From: Rhodospirillales bacterium
Lineage (GTDB): Bacteria > Pseudomonadota > Alphaproteobacteria > Rhodospirillales > Casp-alpha2
Length of the DNA stretch: 64,000 nt
Assembly: GCA_017640505.1 (NCBI GenBank)
Contig: JAEPQO010000004.1
Coordinates: 273,880 to 337,879 of the forward strand
Direction of reading: 5' to 3'
This document shows positions 45,397-57,865 of the stretch, piece after piece. The position numbers were made by a program, and so were the translations under genes. A model generated the notes under the pieces. It ran no database searches. It saw nothing but the letters and a program-made list of their open reading frames with translations, and was not told where the DNA came from. The stretch's first letter is position 1. The number at the start of each line of letters is the position of its first letter.

Positions 45397-45643
45397 CTTA
45401 TCTCCCTTTCGCGACATTAATTTTTCGGAGCCGCAACCGCGCAAAGCTCCTTAGCAACGTTCACAATGTCGGGAAGTAACTGGGCTCGCCGTGGAAACGG
45501 GTGGTCAGAAAAACTCACGACTGTGCACGTCCCAAAAGTCTAGCGAATCGCCAGAGATTCACAATTGAATATTTTGTAACGTGCTCGCAGTGCGATTCAT
45601 TGGGTGTCGGCGCGGCAGCAAAAAAGCCTGATCTACCAACCCC

Positions 45644-46261
45644 TTACGACGGATTGAGCTCCGCCGTTTTCTTGCGCAGTTCCTCGATCAGGCCGGCCAC
45701 GGAGCCGGTGTTCCTGACGATCGAGGCGAACTCTTTCTGCAGCGTGATGCTCATCGAAGCGCCTTCGACGACCACGTCCAGCACCTTGTAGATGTCGTCC
45801 TGGCGGCCGACGCGCCACAGCACGCTGATCGGTTTGGCGTCGACGCCCTCGGGACGGACGATCTCGGTATGCACGGTGGCGCGGTTCTCGTCGACCGGCG
45901 TGGTTTTGAGAATATCGAGCTTTTCACCGGCGTAATTCTCGAAACGATCGACGTACATCGCGACCATCAGATCCTCGAACAGCTTGAGGAATTCGGTCTG
46001 CTCTTCCTCGGTGGCGCGCCGCCAGTTGCGGCCCAGCACCCAGCGGCCGATCGCCTGCACGGCGAATTTCTGATCGAACAGCTGGCGGAAGGCCTGCACC
46101 CGGGCGGGGCGTTCCTTGGCCGGATCGGTCAGCGAGCTGATGGCTTCCTGTTCGAGGGCACGGATAAAGGCGTTCGCGCCGTCTTCCAGTTCGCCGGCAA
46201 CGGCAACCGGAGCGAATGCGATACAAACGATGGCGACGAGGGCACGGACTGTACGTTTCAT
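45644..46261 (-). CDS. mlaC: Phospholipid-binding protein MlaC
   Basis: 205 residues from ATG 46261 with signal peptide (VRALVAIVCIAFAPVAVAGE). Periplasmic carrier of the Mla pathway, shuttling phospholipids between the outer-membrane MlaA and the inner-membrane MlaFEDB complex. Family pattern: FRQLFDQKFAVQAIGRWVLG, NWRRATEEEQTEFLKLFEDL, YVDRFENYAGEKLDI and YKVLDVVVEGASMSITLQKE. Encoded 19 nt after mlaA on the same strand; other mla genes are not in the window. Confidence 0.92.
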   Translation of the reverse strand: MKRTVRALVAIVCIAFAPVAVAGELEDGANAFIRALEQEAISSLTDPAKERPARVQAFRQLFDQKFAVQAIGRWVLGRNWRRATEEEQTEFLKLFEDLMVAMYVDRFENYAGEKLDILKTTPVDENRATVHTEIVRPEGVDAKPISVLWRVGRQDDIYKVLDVVVEGASMSITLQKEFASIVRNTGSVAGLIEELRKKTAELNPS

Positions 46262-46280
46262 ATTCGGTATGACTTCCAAC

Positions 46281-47084
46281 TCACGGCTTGCCTGAAATTT
46301 CTTTCGTATCGCCGAGTTCGGGGAAATCGGCCGGCGCCGAAGATACATCAGGTCCTGTTACGTTGCCATTGCTAATCGCATTGGCCCGGGTCTGCCGATA
46401 CAAGCTTCTTGTCGCAGCGTAGAGATCGATCGAGTTCTTTTCCAGATCGTCGGTAAGGTCCAGCAGCCCGGCGCGGGCATGCAGCGCGGCCACGCCGGTA
46501 CGGGCATACGATAGCTCCTCGCGCCCGGTATTCTGCGCCCACGCGTTGAACGGATCGGCCAGGAAGTCGACCACCGTGCCGACCACATCACGAGGATTTG
46601 ATGGGCCAAGCACCGGCAGCATCAGGTAAGGCCCCGGTTCCGAGCCCCATACCGCGAGGGTCTGGCCGAAGTCCTCGTCGTGCATTTCCAGCCCGGAATC
46701 GCGCGCCACGTCGTTGAGACCGGCAAGCCCCAGCGTCGAGTTGACGGTGAACCGCACGAACGTGGTCATCGCCCTGTCGAATTCACCCTGCAGGATATCG
46801 TTCATGAAAATGACCGGGGCCCGCAGGTTGTCGATCGCCGAACCGATGCGCTGGCGGAACCAGAGCGGCACCACATCCCGGTACGCGCGCGCGGCGGGCT
46901 GAAACAGGCCTTCGTCAAGCGCGCGGTTGAAGGCGAACACCGCCCGGTTGAGCGGTTCGACCGGATCGTTTTCGGCGACGTATTCCTGATACGCGTCCTT
47001 GTCCGTCACCGGCGGCGGCGTCGCGCAACCGGCAAGGAGAAGTAACCCGGCGACGGCGATGGCACGCAAACCGCGGGCCGTCAT
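46281..47084 (-). CDS. mlaA: Outer-membrane lipoprotein MlaA (VacJ)
   Basis: 267 residues from ATG 47084, which overlaps the stop of the small upstream ORF (TGATG). Lipoprotein signal with lipobox LLLAGC. MlaA pattern: DPVEPLNRAVFAFNRALDEG, VPLWFRQRIGSAIDNLRAPV, GEFDRAMTTFVRFTVNSTLG, and DFGQTLAVWGSEPGPYLMLP with GPSNPRD. It removes mislocalised phospholipids from the outer leaflet together with MlaC. The last 60 residues are a longer tail than in E. coli. Confidence 0.94.
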   Translation of the reverse strand: MTARGLRAIAVAGLLLLAGCATPPPVTDKDAYQEYVAENDPVEPLNRAVFAFNRALDEGLFQPAARAYRDVVPLWFRQRIGSAIDNLRAPVIFMNDILQGEFDRAMTTFVRFTVNSTLGLAGLNDVARDSGLEMHDEDFGQTLAVWGSEPGPYLMLPVLGPSNPRDVVGTVVDFLADPFNAWAQNTGREELSYARTGVAALHARAGLLDLTDDLEKNSIDLYAATRSLYRQTRANAISNGNVTGPDVSSAPADFPELGDTKEISGKP

Positions 47085-47236
47085 CACATCACCTTGCGGC
47101 GCGGCTTGCGCGGCGCGACCTCGCACGGCCGTTTCGGTTCCGTATCGACACGGCCCAGCCAGCGCTTGCGCCTGGCCGCCACCAATGCGCGCCATGCCTG
47201 ATCGTCCACCCGTTTTCTCTGATAAACGCGTTCCAC
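47084..47236 (-). CDS. 50-residue basic ORF coupled to mlaA
   Basis: GTG at 47236 has GAGG six nt upstream. The protein (VERVYQRKRVDDQAWRALVA and then RRKRWLGRVDTEPKR...) is very rich in Arg and Lys and has no signal peptide. Its TGA shares one base with the mlaA ATG, so its translation could couple to mlaA. The frame is open further upstream to 47302, so the start is uncertain. Not a recognised family; it could be a translational leader rather than a functional protein. Confidence 0.4.
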   Translation of the reverse strand: MERVYQRKRVDDQAWRALVAARRKRWLGRVDTEPKRPCEVAPRKPRRKVM

Positions 47237-47415
47237 GTCCCACCTCGTCAATGTCGTCCGCCCGGCACCCATGCCGGGATTGTCCCGTGCCGGTTCCGGC
47301 ACTCATCCGTGCCGATTCCGGCAACCCAGCTGAAAGCCTAGCCGGATGATGGTTAACGATTGGTATCCGGCCCGGGCGTGGACGGATATTCGGAACCATA
47401 CGTATTTTATAGTTG

Positions 47416-47435
47416 ACATAAAGATATGTTTATAT
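47416..47435. promoter_or_regulatory. Palindromic operator and promoter of the methionine operon
   Basis: ACATAAAGAT (47416-47425) and ATGTTTATAT (47426-47435) form an imperfect inverted repeat (8 of 10 pairs), 33 nt before the regulator start. TTGACA at 47413-47418 overlaps the left half and looks like a -35 box. This resembles the operator of SAH-responsive ArsR-type regulators. Binding would block the promoter, which implies autorepression. Confidence 0.6.
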
Positions 47436-47467
47436 GTTTTATTCATTATCGAATTCAGGGGAAGACC

Positions 47468-48421
47468 ATGAACCAGACCGTGCAATTGCTGAAGGCGCTC
47501 GCCGAACCGACCCGGCTCCGTATCGTCGCGCTGTGCCGTGCCGGCGGTGATCTCGCCGTGAGCGAGTTCGTGCGCATCCTCGGCCAGAGCCAGCCGCGCG
47601 TGTCCAGGCACCTGAAACTGCTGACCGAGGCCGGCGCGCTGGCGCGCATACCCGAGGGCAGCTGGGTGTTCTATCGCATCGACGATTCCGGCCCCGCCGC
47701 CGCCATCGTCGCCGCGCTCATCGACAACATCCCGGCCGACGACATCACCTTCCAGCGCGACCGCGAACGCCTTGCCGCCGTGAAACGCGAGCGTGCCGAC
47801 GCGGCGGACGCGTTCTTCAGCGCCAACGCCAAGGAATGGAGCAACATCCGCCGCCTGCACATCGACCAGAAAGAGGTCAATGCCTGCCTGACGCGTCTCG
47901 TCGGCGACCAGCCGATGGGGGCGTTCCTCGATATCGGCACCGGTACCGGCGACATGCTTTCCCTGTTCGCCGATCGGATCGAACGCGGCGAAGGCATCGA
48001 CCAGTCGCGCGACATGCTGGCCGTTGCCCGCTCGACGCTGGAAAACGACGGTCTCACGCACTGCCGCGTGCGCCAGGGCGACCTCTACTCGCTGCCGTAT
48101 GACGGCGCCGAGTTCGACACCGTGCTGATCCACCAGGTCCTGCACTATGTCGACGACGTCGCCGGCGCGATTGCCGAAGCGGCGCGTGTCCTCGCCCCCG
48201 GCGGCCGCCTGCTGATCGCCGACTTCGCGCCGCACGAGGTCGAAGACCTGCGCAAGACATACCAGCATCGCCGTCTCGGCTTTGCGGACTTCGAATTCGA
48301 TGCCGCGCTCACCGACGCCGGCCTGACCCTTGACGGGATCGAACATCTGACCGGCGACCCGCTCACCGTCGTGGTGTGGTCCGCGGTCAAACCCGGCATC
48401 AGTGCCAGAAGGACAGCCTGA
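47468..48421 (+). CDS. ArsR-family regulator fused to SAM-dependent methyltransferase
   Basis: 317 residues from ATG 47468 with GGGGAAG upstream. N-terminal winged HTH of the ArsR type (EPTRLRIVALCRAGGDLAVS, SQPRVSRHLKLLTEAGAL), then a class I methyltransferase domain (FLDIGTGTGDMLSLFADRI, LIHQVLHYVDD, LAPGGRLLIADFAPHEV). The fused domain probably senses SAM or SAH rather than acting as an enzyme (inference). It is the first gene of a run with metF (3-nt gap) and metH (34-nt gap). The palindromic operator before it suggests it controls this methionine-cycle operon. Confidence 0.92.
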   Translation: MNQTVQLLKALAEPTRLRIVALCRAGGDLAVSEFVRILGQSQPRVSRHLKLLTEAGALARIPEGSWVFYRIDDSGPAAAIVAALIDNIPADDITFQRDRERLAAVKRERADAADAFFSANAKEWSNIRRLHIDQKEVNACLTRLVGDQPMGAFLDIGTGTGDMLSLFADRIERGEGIDQSRDMLAVARSTLENDGLTHCRVRQGDLYSLPYDGAEFDTVLIHQVLHYVDDVAGAIAEAARVLAPGGRLLIADFAPHEVEDLRKTYQHRRLGFADFEFDAALTDAGLTLDGIEHLTGDPLTVVVWSAVKPGISARRTA

Positions 48422-48423
48422 CC

Positions 48424-49383
48424 ATGATTCACCGCCCCGGAAAAAGCGCGGAACCGCGCATTATGAACGTCTCGCGCGGCGGCCGCCCGCCGTCGCCCGC
48501 GATGATGATCGCCGCGCCGCTGCCAGACGACGTCACCGTGTCGTTCGAGTTCTTCCCGCCCAAGTCCGACGAAGCGGCGGAGACGTTGTGGCAGGCGATC
48601 AAGCGTCTTGAGCCGCTCGGCCCGTCCTATGTCTCCGTGACCTACGGCGCCGGCGGCACGACCCGCGAACGCACGCATTCGACGGTGACGCGCATCGCCA
48701 ACGAAACCTCGATGGCACCCGCCGCGCATCTGACCTGCGTCGGCGCGACCCGCGACGAGGTCGATCAGGTCGCCCAAGCGTATTGGGACGGCGGCATTCG
48801 CCACATCGTCGCGCTCCGGGGGGACGCGCCGGACGGCGCCAACCGGTACGAACCGCACCCCGGCGGCTATGCCTATGCGTCCGATCTCGTGGCCGGGCTG
48901 AAACGGATCGGCGATTTCGAGATTTCCGTCGCCGCCTATCCGGAGACGCACCCCGAGGCGCTGAGCGCGGAAGCCGATCTCGACAACCTGAAGCGCAAGA
49001 TCGACGCCGGCGCGACCCGCGCCATCACACAGTTCTTTTTCGACCCGGACGTATTCCTGCGCTTTCTCGACCGTGCGCGGGCGGCCGGTATCGCCATCCC
49101 GATCGTGCCGGGCATCATCCCGGTGACCAACTTCACGCAGACCGCCAAGTTCGCCAAGATGTGCGGCGCCGACGTGCCGGACTGGATGCACGGGCTGTTC
49201 GACGGCCTCGACGAGGACCCGGAAACCCGCAAGCTCGTCGCCGCCAGCGTCTGCGCCGAACAGTGCCGCGTACTGCACGCCAACGGCATCGACGAATTCC
49301 ACTTCTACACCATGAACAAGGCGGACCTCTGCTACGCGATCTGCCATATCATGGGCGTGCGCACGCAACAGGCTGCCGCCTGA
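48424..49383 (+). CDS. metF: Methylenetetrahydrofolate reductase
   Basis: 319 residues from ATG 48424, only 2 nt after the preceding stop. FAD-dependent TIM barrel reducing 5,10-methylene-THF to 5-methyl-THF, the methyl donor for MetH. Pattern: [55 protein letters not shown], and [15 protein letters not shown] with GIIPVTN. A longer N-terminal extension (about 35 residues, disordered) than E. coli MetF. Operon: regulator, metF, metH. Confidence 0.95.
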   Translation: MIHRPGKSAEPRIMNVSRGGRPPSPAMMIAAPLPDDVTVSFEFFPPKSDEAAETLWQAIKRLEPLGPSYVSVTYGAGGTTRERTHSTVTRIANETSMAPAAHLTCVGATRDEVDQVAQAYWDGGIRHIVALRGDAPDGANRYEPHPGGYAYASDLVAGLKRIGDFEISVAAYPETHPEALSAEADLDNLKRKIDAGATRAITQFFFDPDVFLRFLDRARAAGIAIPIVPGIIPVTNFTQTAKFAKMCGADVPDWMHGLFDGLDEDPETRKLVAASVCAEQCRVLHANGIDEFHFYTMNKADLCYAICHIMGVRTQQAAA

Positions 49384-49417
49384 CGCCGTCGCGCCAATTA
49401 AAAACAAGAGATCGATC

Positions 49418-53215
<3,798 letters not shown>

Positions 53216-53240
53216 GCGTCTTATTATAAAGAACATCTTT

Positions 53241-53311
53241 GTCATCCCCGCGCACGCGGGGACCCATTCATTCCGGCGTTTAATCTGGGTTCCCGCTTTT
53301 GCGGGAATGAC
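53241..53311. repeat. Double-hairpin intergenic repeat, copy 3
   Basis: CATCCCCGCGCACGCGGGGA, spacer, then TTCCCGCTTTTGCGGGAATG and AC. Same architecture as the elements at 1468-1534 and 3336-3403. It lies 26 nt after metH and may end that transcript. Confidence 0.78.
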
Positions 53312-53368
53312 AATCATTTGAACGGCAGCGCCGTTCAAATGGTCGGCAGGAGTGAGTACAATACCCGC

Positions 53369-53527
53369 ATGCGCATCCTGATCGCCCTGCTCGTTTCCGC
53401 CATGCTGCTTTCGGCCTGCGAAAGCCGGGACAGCAAGCGGTCCGGCCTGGAAGCGTTTTTCATGAACCTGGGACAGATCGCCTACGACAGCGCCAAGGAA
53501 GCGGGGCGGCCGGAAAAGGCCTACTAG
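53369..53527 (+). CDS. Small lipoprotein (52 residues)
   Basis: ATG 53369 (MRILIALLVSAMLLSACESR), with GGAGTGAG about 15 nt upstream. N-terminal lipobox LLSAC, then a mature part of about 35 residues (SKRSGLEAFFMNLGQIAYDS). Probably a small outer- or inner-membrane lipoprotein of unknown function. Its TAG overlaps the stop codon of the convergent DRR-rich gene. Confidence 0.68.
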   Translation: MRILIALLVSAMLLSACESRDSKRSGLEAFFMNLGQIAYDSAKEAGRPEKAY

Positions 53528-54027
53528 ACCCCCGGGGTTTCGCCGCTGTCGGCGATCTTGGCGGCACGGATGCGGCGTTCGAGTTCACGGCGTTCGAGTT
53601 CGCGGCGGTCGCCTTCACGGCGGTCCTCGCCGTCCCAGCCCGGCACGTCCTTGTGATCCGCCGCCGCCTGCCGGCGTTCCTCGGCGCGGCGGTCGCGCGC
53701 GCGGCGGTCGTCCTGGCGACGTTCGTGGGCGGCCTTGGCCTGATCGTCCATCGGCCAGAAGCTGTCGATGGCGTCTTCTTCCCATTTCTCGTCCTGGATA
53801 CGGCGTTCTTCCTGGCGCCGTTCCTGCGCGGTGCGGCGATCCTGCTTGCGGCGGTCGACACCGTCCCAGCCCAGCACGTCGGCCGCCGACTTCTGTTTCT
53901 GGCGCCGGTCACCGTCGCCACGGCGGTCGTCGCCGCGACGGTCACGGTCGTCACGCTGATCCGTCTCGGGAAATTCGGGGAATTCCGGTTCTTCCGGTTC
54001 TTCCGGTTTTTCTGGGAAATCGGCCAT
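53524..54027 (-). CDS. Highly charged, low-complexity DRR-rich protein
   Basis: 167 residues from ATG 54027. N-terminus is a run of Glu-Pro-Glu-Phe-Pro motifs; the rest is dominated by DRR, ERR and DDRR tripeptides. A 16-residue block appears twice: VLGWDGVDRRKQDRRTAQER and VPGWDGEDRREGDRRELERR. It is almost certainly intrinsically disordered and very soluble; no signal peptide. I recognise no family. Codon use is normal GC-rich. It may be a nucleic-acid- or partner-binding scaffold; the function is unknown. Confidence 0.6.
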   Translation of the reverse strand: MADFPEKPEEPEEPEFPEFPETDQRDDRDRRGDDRRGDGDRRQKQKSAADVLGWDGVDRRKQDRRTAQERRQEERRIQDEKWEEDAIDSFWPMDDQAKAAHERRQDDRRARDRRAEERRQAAADHKDVPGWDGEDRREGDRRELERRELERRIRAAKIADSGETPGV

Positions 54028-54072
54028 CACGGGATCATAGCAGCGCCGGCGCACTGCTGGCGACGCCGGAAA

Positions 54073-54321
54073 TCAGTTTTCGGAAACCCGGCGATAGTAG
54101 TCCGGGTCCAGCAGAACGCTCTCCGCGAGCGTGCGCATGCGGCTGTAATAGCCTTCCTGCACCACCTGGAAATGCGGCATCGGCGCCACGGAGCTGCCGC
54201 GGCCGGCCACGACCCAGACGGTTTTCGGATCATCGGTTTTCACGAATCTGTCGCCGACTGCGATACCGTTTCTATTTTTTCTGAGCACCGTCTTCTTCTC
54301 CGTACCGGACACCACCGACAT
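54073..54321 (-). CDS. Small conserved hypothetical protein
   Basis: 82 residues from ATG 54321 (MSVVSGTEKKTVLRKNRNGI). Pattern AVGDRFVKTDDPKTVWVVAG, then PHFQVVQEGYYSRMRTLAES and LLDPDYYRRV suggests a compact beta-barrel-like domain, possibly nucleic-acid binding. I recall similar short proteins in Rhodospirillales without assigned function. It lies between the DRR-rich gene and the histone-like gene on the same strand. Confidence 0.6.
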   Translation of the reverse strand: MSVVSGTEKKTVLRKNRNGIAVGDRFVKTDDPKTVWVVAGRGSSVAPMPHFQVVQEGYYSRMRTLAESVLLDPDYYRRVSEN

Positions 54322-54381
54322 GCGTATCGATACGCCCAACAGGCGCGAACTTCAAGATCGTAAAATACGTATCGGGGCCGG

Positions 54382-54723
54382 TTATTTCTTGCTTTTCGAA
54401 CTCGCCGTCTTCTTCTTGGCAGCGGCCTTTTTCTTGGGCGCGGCGGCGGTTTTCGGCGCCGGCGCCGCGGTCTTCAGCATGCCGCTCTCTTCCATCTGGT
54501 TAACCACGCTCTGCATCTGCGCATAGAGCTGCAGAAAGCCCCTGATCGGCATCGCGACGTGGCCCGAGACCACGGCTTCCGGTGCCTTCGGGTCGCCCCC
54601 CGAACGCTCGCTGGCGAACGAAATGCGGGCCAGGGCCCCGCGCACCGAGACGCTTGCGACCCGGTCCGCATAAACCTCGGGCGCGGCCGGATTGTTGACG
54701 ATGTCCGTTTTCTTGTCCGCCAT
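54382..54723 (-). CDS. DUF3467-like protein with Lys/Ala-rich histone-H1-like tail
   Basis: 113 residues from ATG 54723 (MADKKTDIVNNPAAPEVYAD). First 75 residues (YADRVASVSVRGALARISFA, VVSGHVAMPIRGFLQLYAQM, VVNQMEESG) resemble a DUF3467-type fold, tentatively. The last 35 residues are Ala/Lys/Pro repeats (PAPKTAAAPKKKAAAKKKTA) like the C-terminal domain of histone H1 or bacterial histone-like proteins, and probably bind nucleic acid electrostatically. It is divergent from the DinG-type helicase gene. Confidence 0.62.
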   Translation of the reverse strand: MADKKTDIVNNPAAPEVYADRVASVSVRGALARISFASERSGGDPKAPEAVVSGHVAMPIRGFLQLYAQMQSVVNQMEESGMLKTAAPAPKTAAAPKKKAAAKKKTASSKSKK

Positions 54724-54857
54724 AACGTGTCCTCCTCGACGATTGCGTGAATTATGCCCGCAAGCCGCCGCATTACCAAAGAATATCCCCGCCACGAGGC
54801 CGGAAAATCGCGAAAGTATGAGGGACACGTCCCCGCCTGCGGCCTATACTCCGCGCA

Positions 54858-57599
54858 ATGAATGACGACACCCTGACAACCCGTGCCGGGTTCGATGCCG
54901 CCCCCGCCCTGGTCGCCGGGCACCGCGACGCCCTCTGGCTGAGCCGCGACGGCGAAATCGAGACTCTGAGCCACCGCGAAAGCCAGAACCGCATCAGGGA
55001 TGGCGTCCGCCCGCTGGTCTGCCATCGCCGTCTCACGGCCGCGACGATCCGCGCCGGTGCCTTTCAGGGATTTGATATTCTTGAACTTTTTGCCTTCGCG
55101 CGGCCAGCCCAGTTCTGCCTGCCGACGGCCGGGGGGCTCGCCCTCGCGCTCGATCTGCCGCCGCCGGAGGGACCGGAACAGACCGCCGCCATGCTGTTCG
55201 AGGCGGCGGACCGGCTGCTCGACGAGCTTGCCAAGGCGGCACCCGAAGCCAAGGACATCGCCTGGAACATGGCCCGCGCCGGCTGGCCCTGGGGCGTCGC
55301 CGTGCTCGAGCGATTCGGCGGCGGCGAAGCGCCGCATTCGTCGGCGCTGAAAGGTGCCATGCAAGTGTGGCGCAGGCTCCCGGACTGGGAAGACCGCCCG
55401 CGCGAAACGCCCGCGGGCAGCCTGAGCGTTTCGGAAGCGGAGACCCGCACCCGGCTCGGCATGCTTCTGGGCCGCACGTCGGAACGCCGCCCCCAGCAGC
55501 AACGCTACGCCGAGACCGTCACCGCCGCCTTCAAGCCGCGCGACAACGAGGACGAACCGAACGTGGTCATCGCCGAGGCCGGGACCGGTGTCGGCAAGAC
55601 GCTGGGCTATGTCGCGCCGGCCAGCCTGTGGGCGGAACATAACGACGCGCCCGTGTGGATCGCGACCTATACCCGCAACCTGCAACGCCAGCTGGATACC
55701 GAACTGGACCGGCTCTACCCGGACCAGAACCTGAAGCGCGAACGGATCGTCGTGCGCAAGGGCCGCGAGAACTACATGTGCCTGCTGAACTACGAGGAAG
55801 TGCTGGGCCGCGCCCAGCTTGCGAACGGGCCGGATGCGGTTGCGCTTGGCCTGATCGCGCGCTGGATCCGGGCGACCCGCGACGGCGACATGGTCGGCGG
55901 CGATTTTCCGTCCTGGCTGACGCACCTGTACGGGCGCGAGGTGACGACGGACCTCACCGATACGCGGGGCGAGTGTATCTATTCCGCCTGTCCGCACTAC
56001 GGCAAATGCTTCATCGAGCACACCCAGCGGAGGGCGCGGCATGCCGACCTAGTGGTCGCCAACCACGCCCTCGTGCTGATCAACGCGGCGATGGGCGGCG
56101 ACGCGGAATCGCGTCCGCTCCGGTATGTGTTCGACGAGGCGCATCACCTGTTCAACGCTGCCGACAGTGCCTTTTCGGCACACCTGTCGGGCATGGAGAC
56201 GGCCGAGCTCAGGCGCTGGCTGATCGGTGCCGAGGGCGGCAGCCGGTCGCGGTCCCGCGGTCTCAAGGCCCGGGTCGAGGAACTGATCGCCGGCAACGAG
56301 GCCGCCGAGGATGCACTGGAAAGCGCGCTTCGGGCCGCCAAGGCGCTCGCCGGTCCGGGCTGGCACCAGCGCATCGGCGATGGCCGCCCCGACGGGCCGA
56401 CGGAAACGTTCCTGTCGTTCGTCCGCCAGCAGGTCTATGCCCGCACCCAGGATGCCGATGGCCCTTATGACCTGGAAGCCGAACCGCACCCGGCGATCGA
56501 CGGGCTCGTGAACGCGGCGCTCGCGCTCAAGGACGACCTCCATGAGATCCAGCGCCCGCTGGTCGAACTGATGGTGGCGCTGCACAAGGTTCTCGCCGAC
56601 GATGCCGACACCCTGGAAACCCAGACCCGCACCAAGATCGAAAGCGTGACCGCATCGCTGGAACGGCGCGCCGTCAGCCAGCTCTCCGCGTGGCGGTCGA
56701 TGCTGGATGCCGTCGCCGACGAAACCCCCGCGGCATACGTCGACTGGTTCGGCATTCAGCGCCTGGGCGGGCGCGATTTCGACATCGGCTTTCACCGCCA
56801 CTGGGTCGACCCGACCGAGCCGCTCGCCGACGCCGTCTACAAACCCGCGCACGGCGTCGTCATTACCTCGGCGACGCTGACCGACCGTACCGGCGATCCC
56901 GACGCCGACTGGCAGGCGGCGGAAATCAGGACCGGCACCCGGCACCTGCCGGTCCGTCCGCTGCTGGCGCGCGAGGAAAGCCCGTTCGATCACGAAAAAC
57001 ACCTGAAGGTGCTGGTCGTCGGCGACGTGCGGAAAAATGACATGGACCAGACGGCGGCGGCCTACCGCGAACTGTTCAAGGCGTCGAGCGGCGGCGGGCT
57101 CGGCCTGTTCACCGCGATCTCGCGGCTGCGTGCCGTCGAAAGCCGCATCCGTGAGCCGCTGGAGGAAAACGGCATTCCGCTGCTGGCTCAGCACGTCGAC
57201 CCGCTGGATACCGGCACGCTGGTCGACATCTTCCGCGCCGAGGAACACGCCTGCCTGCTGGGCACCGATGCGGTCCGTGACGGCGTCGACGTGCCGGGGC
57301 GCTCTCTCAGGCTGCTGATTTTTGACCGCGTGCCGTGGCCGCGGCCGGACCTGCTGCACAAGGCGCGCCGTAAAGCTTTCGGCGGCAAGGTCTATGACGA
57401 GATGCTGACGCGGCTGAAACTCAGCCAGGCGGTCGGGCGCCTGTTGCGCCGCGCCACCGACAAGGGGGTGTTCGTGATGCTCGACCGGCAGTTGCCGTCG
57501 CGCCTTGAAACCGCATTCCCGGCAAACGTCACGGTGGAGCGTGTCGGCATGAAGGACGCCATCGACATCACGCGGACGTTCCTGGCGGACGGCGACTAG
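54858..57599 (+). CDS. DinG/YoaA-type iron-sulfur DNA helicase
   Basis: 913 residues. Superfamily 2 XPD-like helicase that unwinds DNA 5'-3' in repair or R-loop removal. A roughly 200-residue N-terminal domain precedes Walker A AEAGTGVGKTLGYVAP (about residue 239). Four Cys of the Fe-S domain are visible (YMCLLN, then GECIYSACPHYGKCF). DEAH box VFDEAHHLF at about residue 424. The C-terminal helicase motifs include GLGLFTAISRL, LLGTDAVRDGVDVPG and FDRVPWPRPD, and end with QAVGRLLRRATDKGV. Longer than E. coli YoaA (about 636) because of the N-terminal extension, whose function is unknown. Confidence 0.9.
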   Translation: MNDDTLTTRAGFDAAPALVAGHRDALWLSRDGEIETLSHRESQNRIRDGVRPLVCHRRLTAATIRAGAFQGFDILELFAFARPAQFCLPTAGGLALALDLPPPEGPEQTAAMLFEAADRLLDELAKAAPEAKDIAWNMARAGWPWGVAVLERFGGGEAPHSSALKGAMQVWRRLPDWEDRPRETPAGSLSVSEAETRTRLGMLLGRTSERRPQQQRYAETVTAAFKPRDNEDEPNVVIAEAGTGVGKTLGYVAPASLWAEHNDAPVWIATYTRNLQRQLDTELDRLYPDQNLKRERIVVRKGRENYMCLLNYEEVLGRAQLANGPDAVALGLIARWIRATRDGDMVGGDFPSWLTHLYGREVTTDLTDTRGECIYSACPHYGKCFIEHTQRRARHADLVVANHALVLINAAMGGDAESRPLRYVFDEAHHLFNAADSAFSAHLSGMETAELRRWLIGAEGGSRSRSRGLKARVEELIAGNEAAEDALESALRAAKALAGPGWHQRIGDGRPDGPTETFLSFVRQQVYARTQDADGPYDLEAEPHPAIDGLVNAALALKDDLHEIQRPLVELMVALHKVLADDADTLETQTRTKIESVTASLERRAVSQLSAWRSMLDAVADETPAAYVDWFGIQRLGGRDFDIGFHRHWVDPTEPLADAVYKPAHGVVITSATLTDRTGDPDADWQAAEIRTGTRHLPVRPLLAREESPFDHEKHLKVLVVGDVRKNDMDQTAAAYRELFKASSGGGLGLFTAISRLRAVESRIREPLEENGIPLLAQHVDPLDTGTLVDIFRAEEHACLLGTDAVRDGVDVPGRSLRLLIFDRVPWPRPDLLHKARRKAFGGKVYDEMLTRLKLSQAVGRLLRRATDKGVFVMLDRQLPSRLETAFPANVTVERVGMKDAIDITRTFLADGD

Positions 57600-57601
57600 G
57601 T

Positions 57602-57865
57602 TCAGCGCAGCGGAATGCGCAGGAAAATCCCGGCGAAGAACAGTGCCGCGGCGGCCCACAGGAGCCGCGGGTCGTATTCAGGGACATCGACGAACAGGCT
57701 GATCGGCGACTTCAGCGAACAGAGATCGCTGGTCCAGTAGAAGCATTCGCGGGCGAGCTGAAATTCGTCACCCAGCACCTCGTGGAAAAATACGTACCAC
57801 CACGCCGTCGCGACCACGAACGCGGCCAGCCCGAACACCATCATCAGATTTCCGATCTTGCGCAT
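57602..57865 (-). CDS. Small two-helix membrane protein
   Basis: 87 residues with two transmembrane segments (IGNLMMVFGLAAFVVATAWW and LLWAAAALFFAGIFLRIPLR) and a periplasmic loop containing two Cys (ARECFYWTSDLCSLKSP). Not a recognised family. Its start overlaps the stop of the AEC transporter gene (TGATG), so it is the second gene of a coupled pair. Confidence 0.65.
   Translation of the reverse strand: MRKIGNLMMVFGLAAFVVATAWWYVFFHEVLGDEFQLARECFYWTSDLCSLKSPISLFVDVPEYDPRLLWAAAALFFAGIFLRIPLR

Noticed and set aside
49384..49417. B12 riboswitch before metH
   Set aside because: Only 34 nt separate metF and metH, too short for a cobalamin riboswitch, and no B12-box is seen before the operon.
54474..57659. 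Long minus-strand ORFs opposite the DinG-type helicase (522 and 536 residues)
   Set aside because: They are antisense shadows in high-GC DNA with no recognisable motif, while the plus strand has complete helicase motifs.
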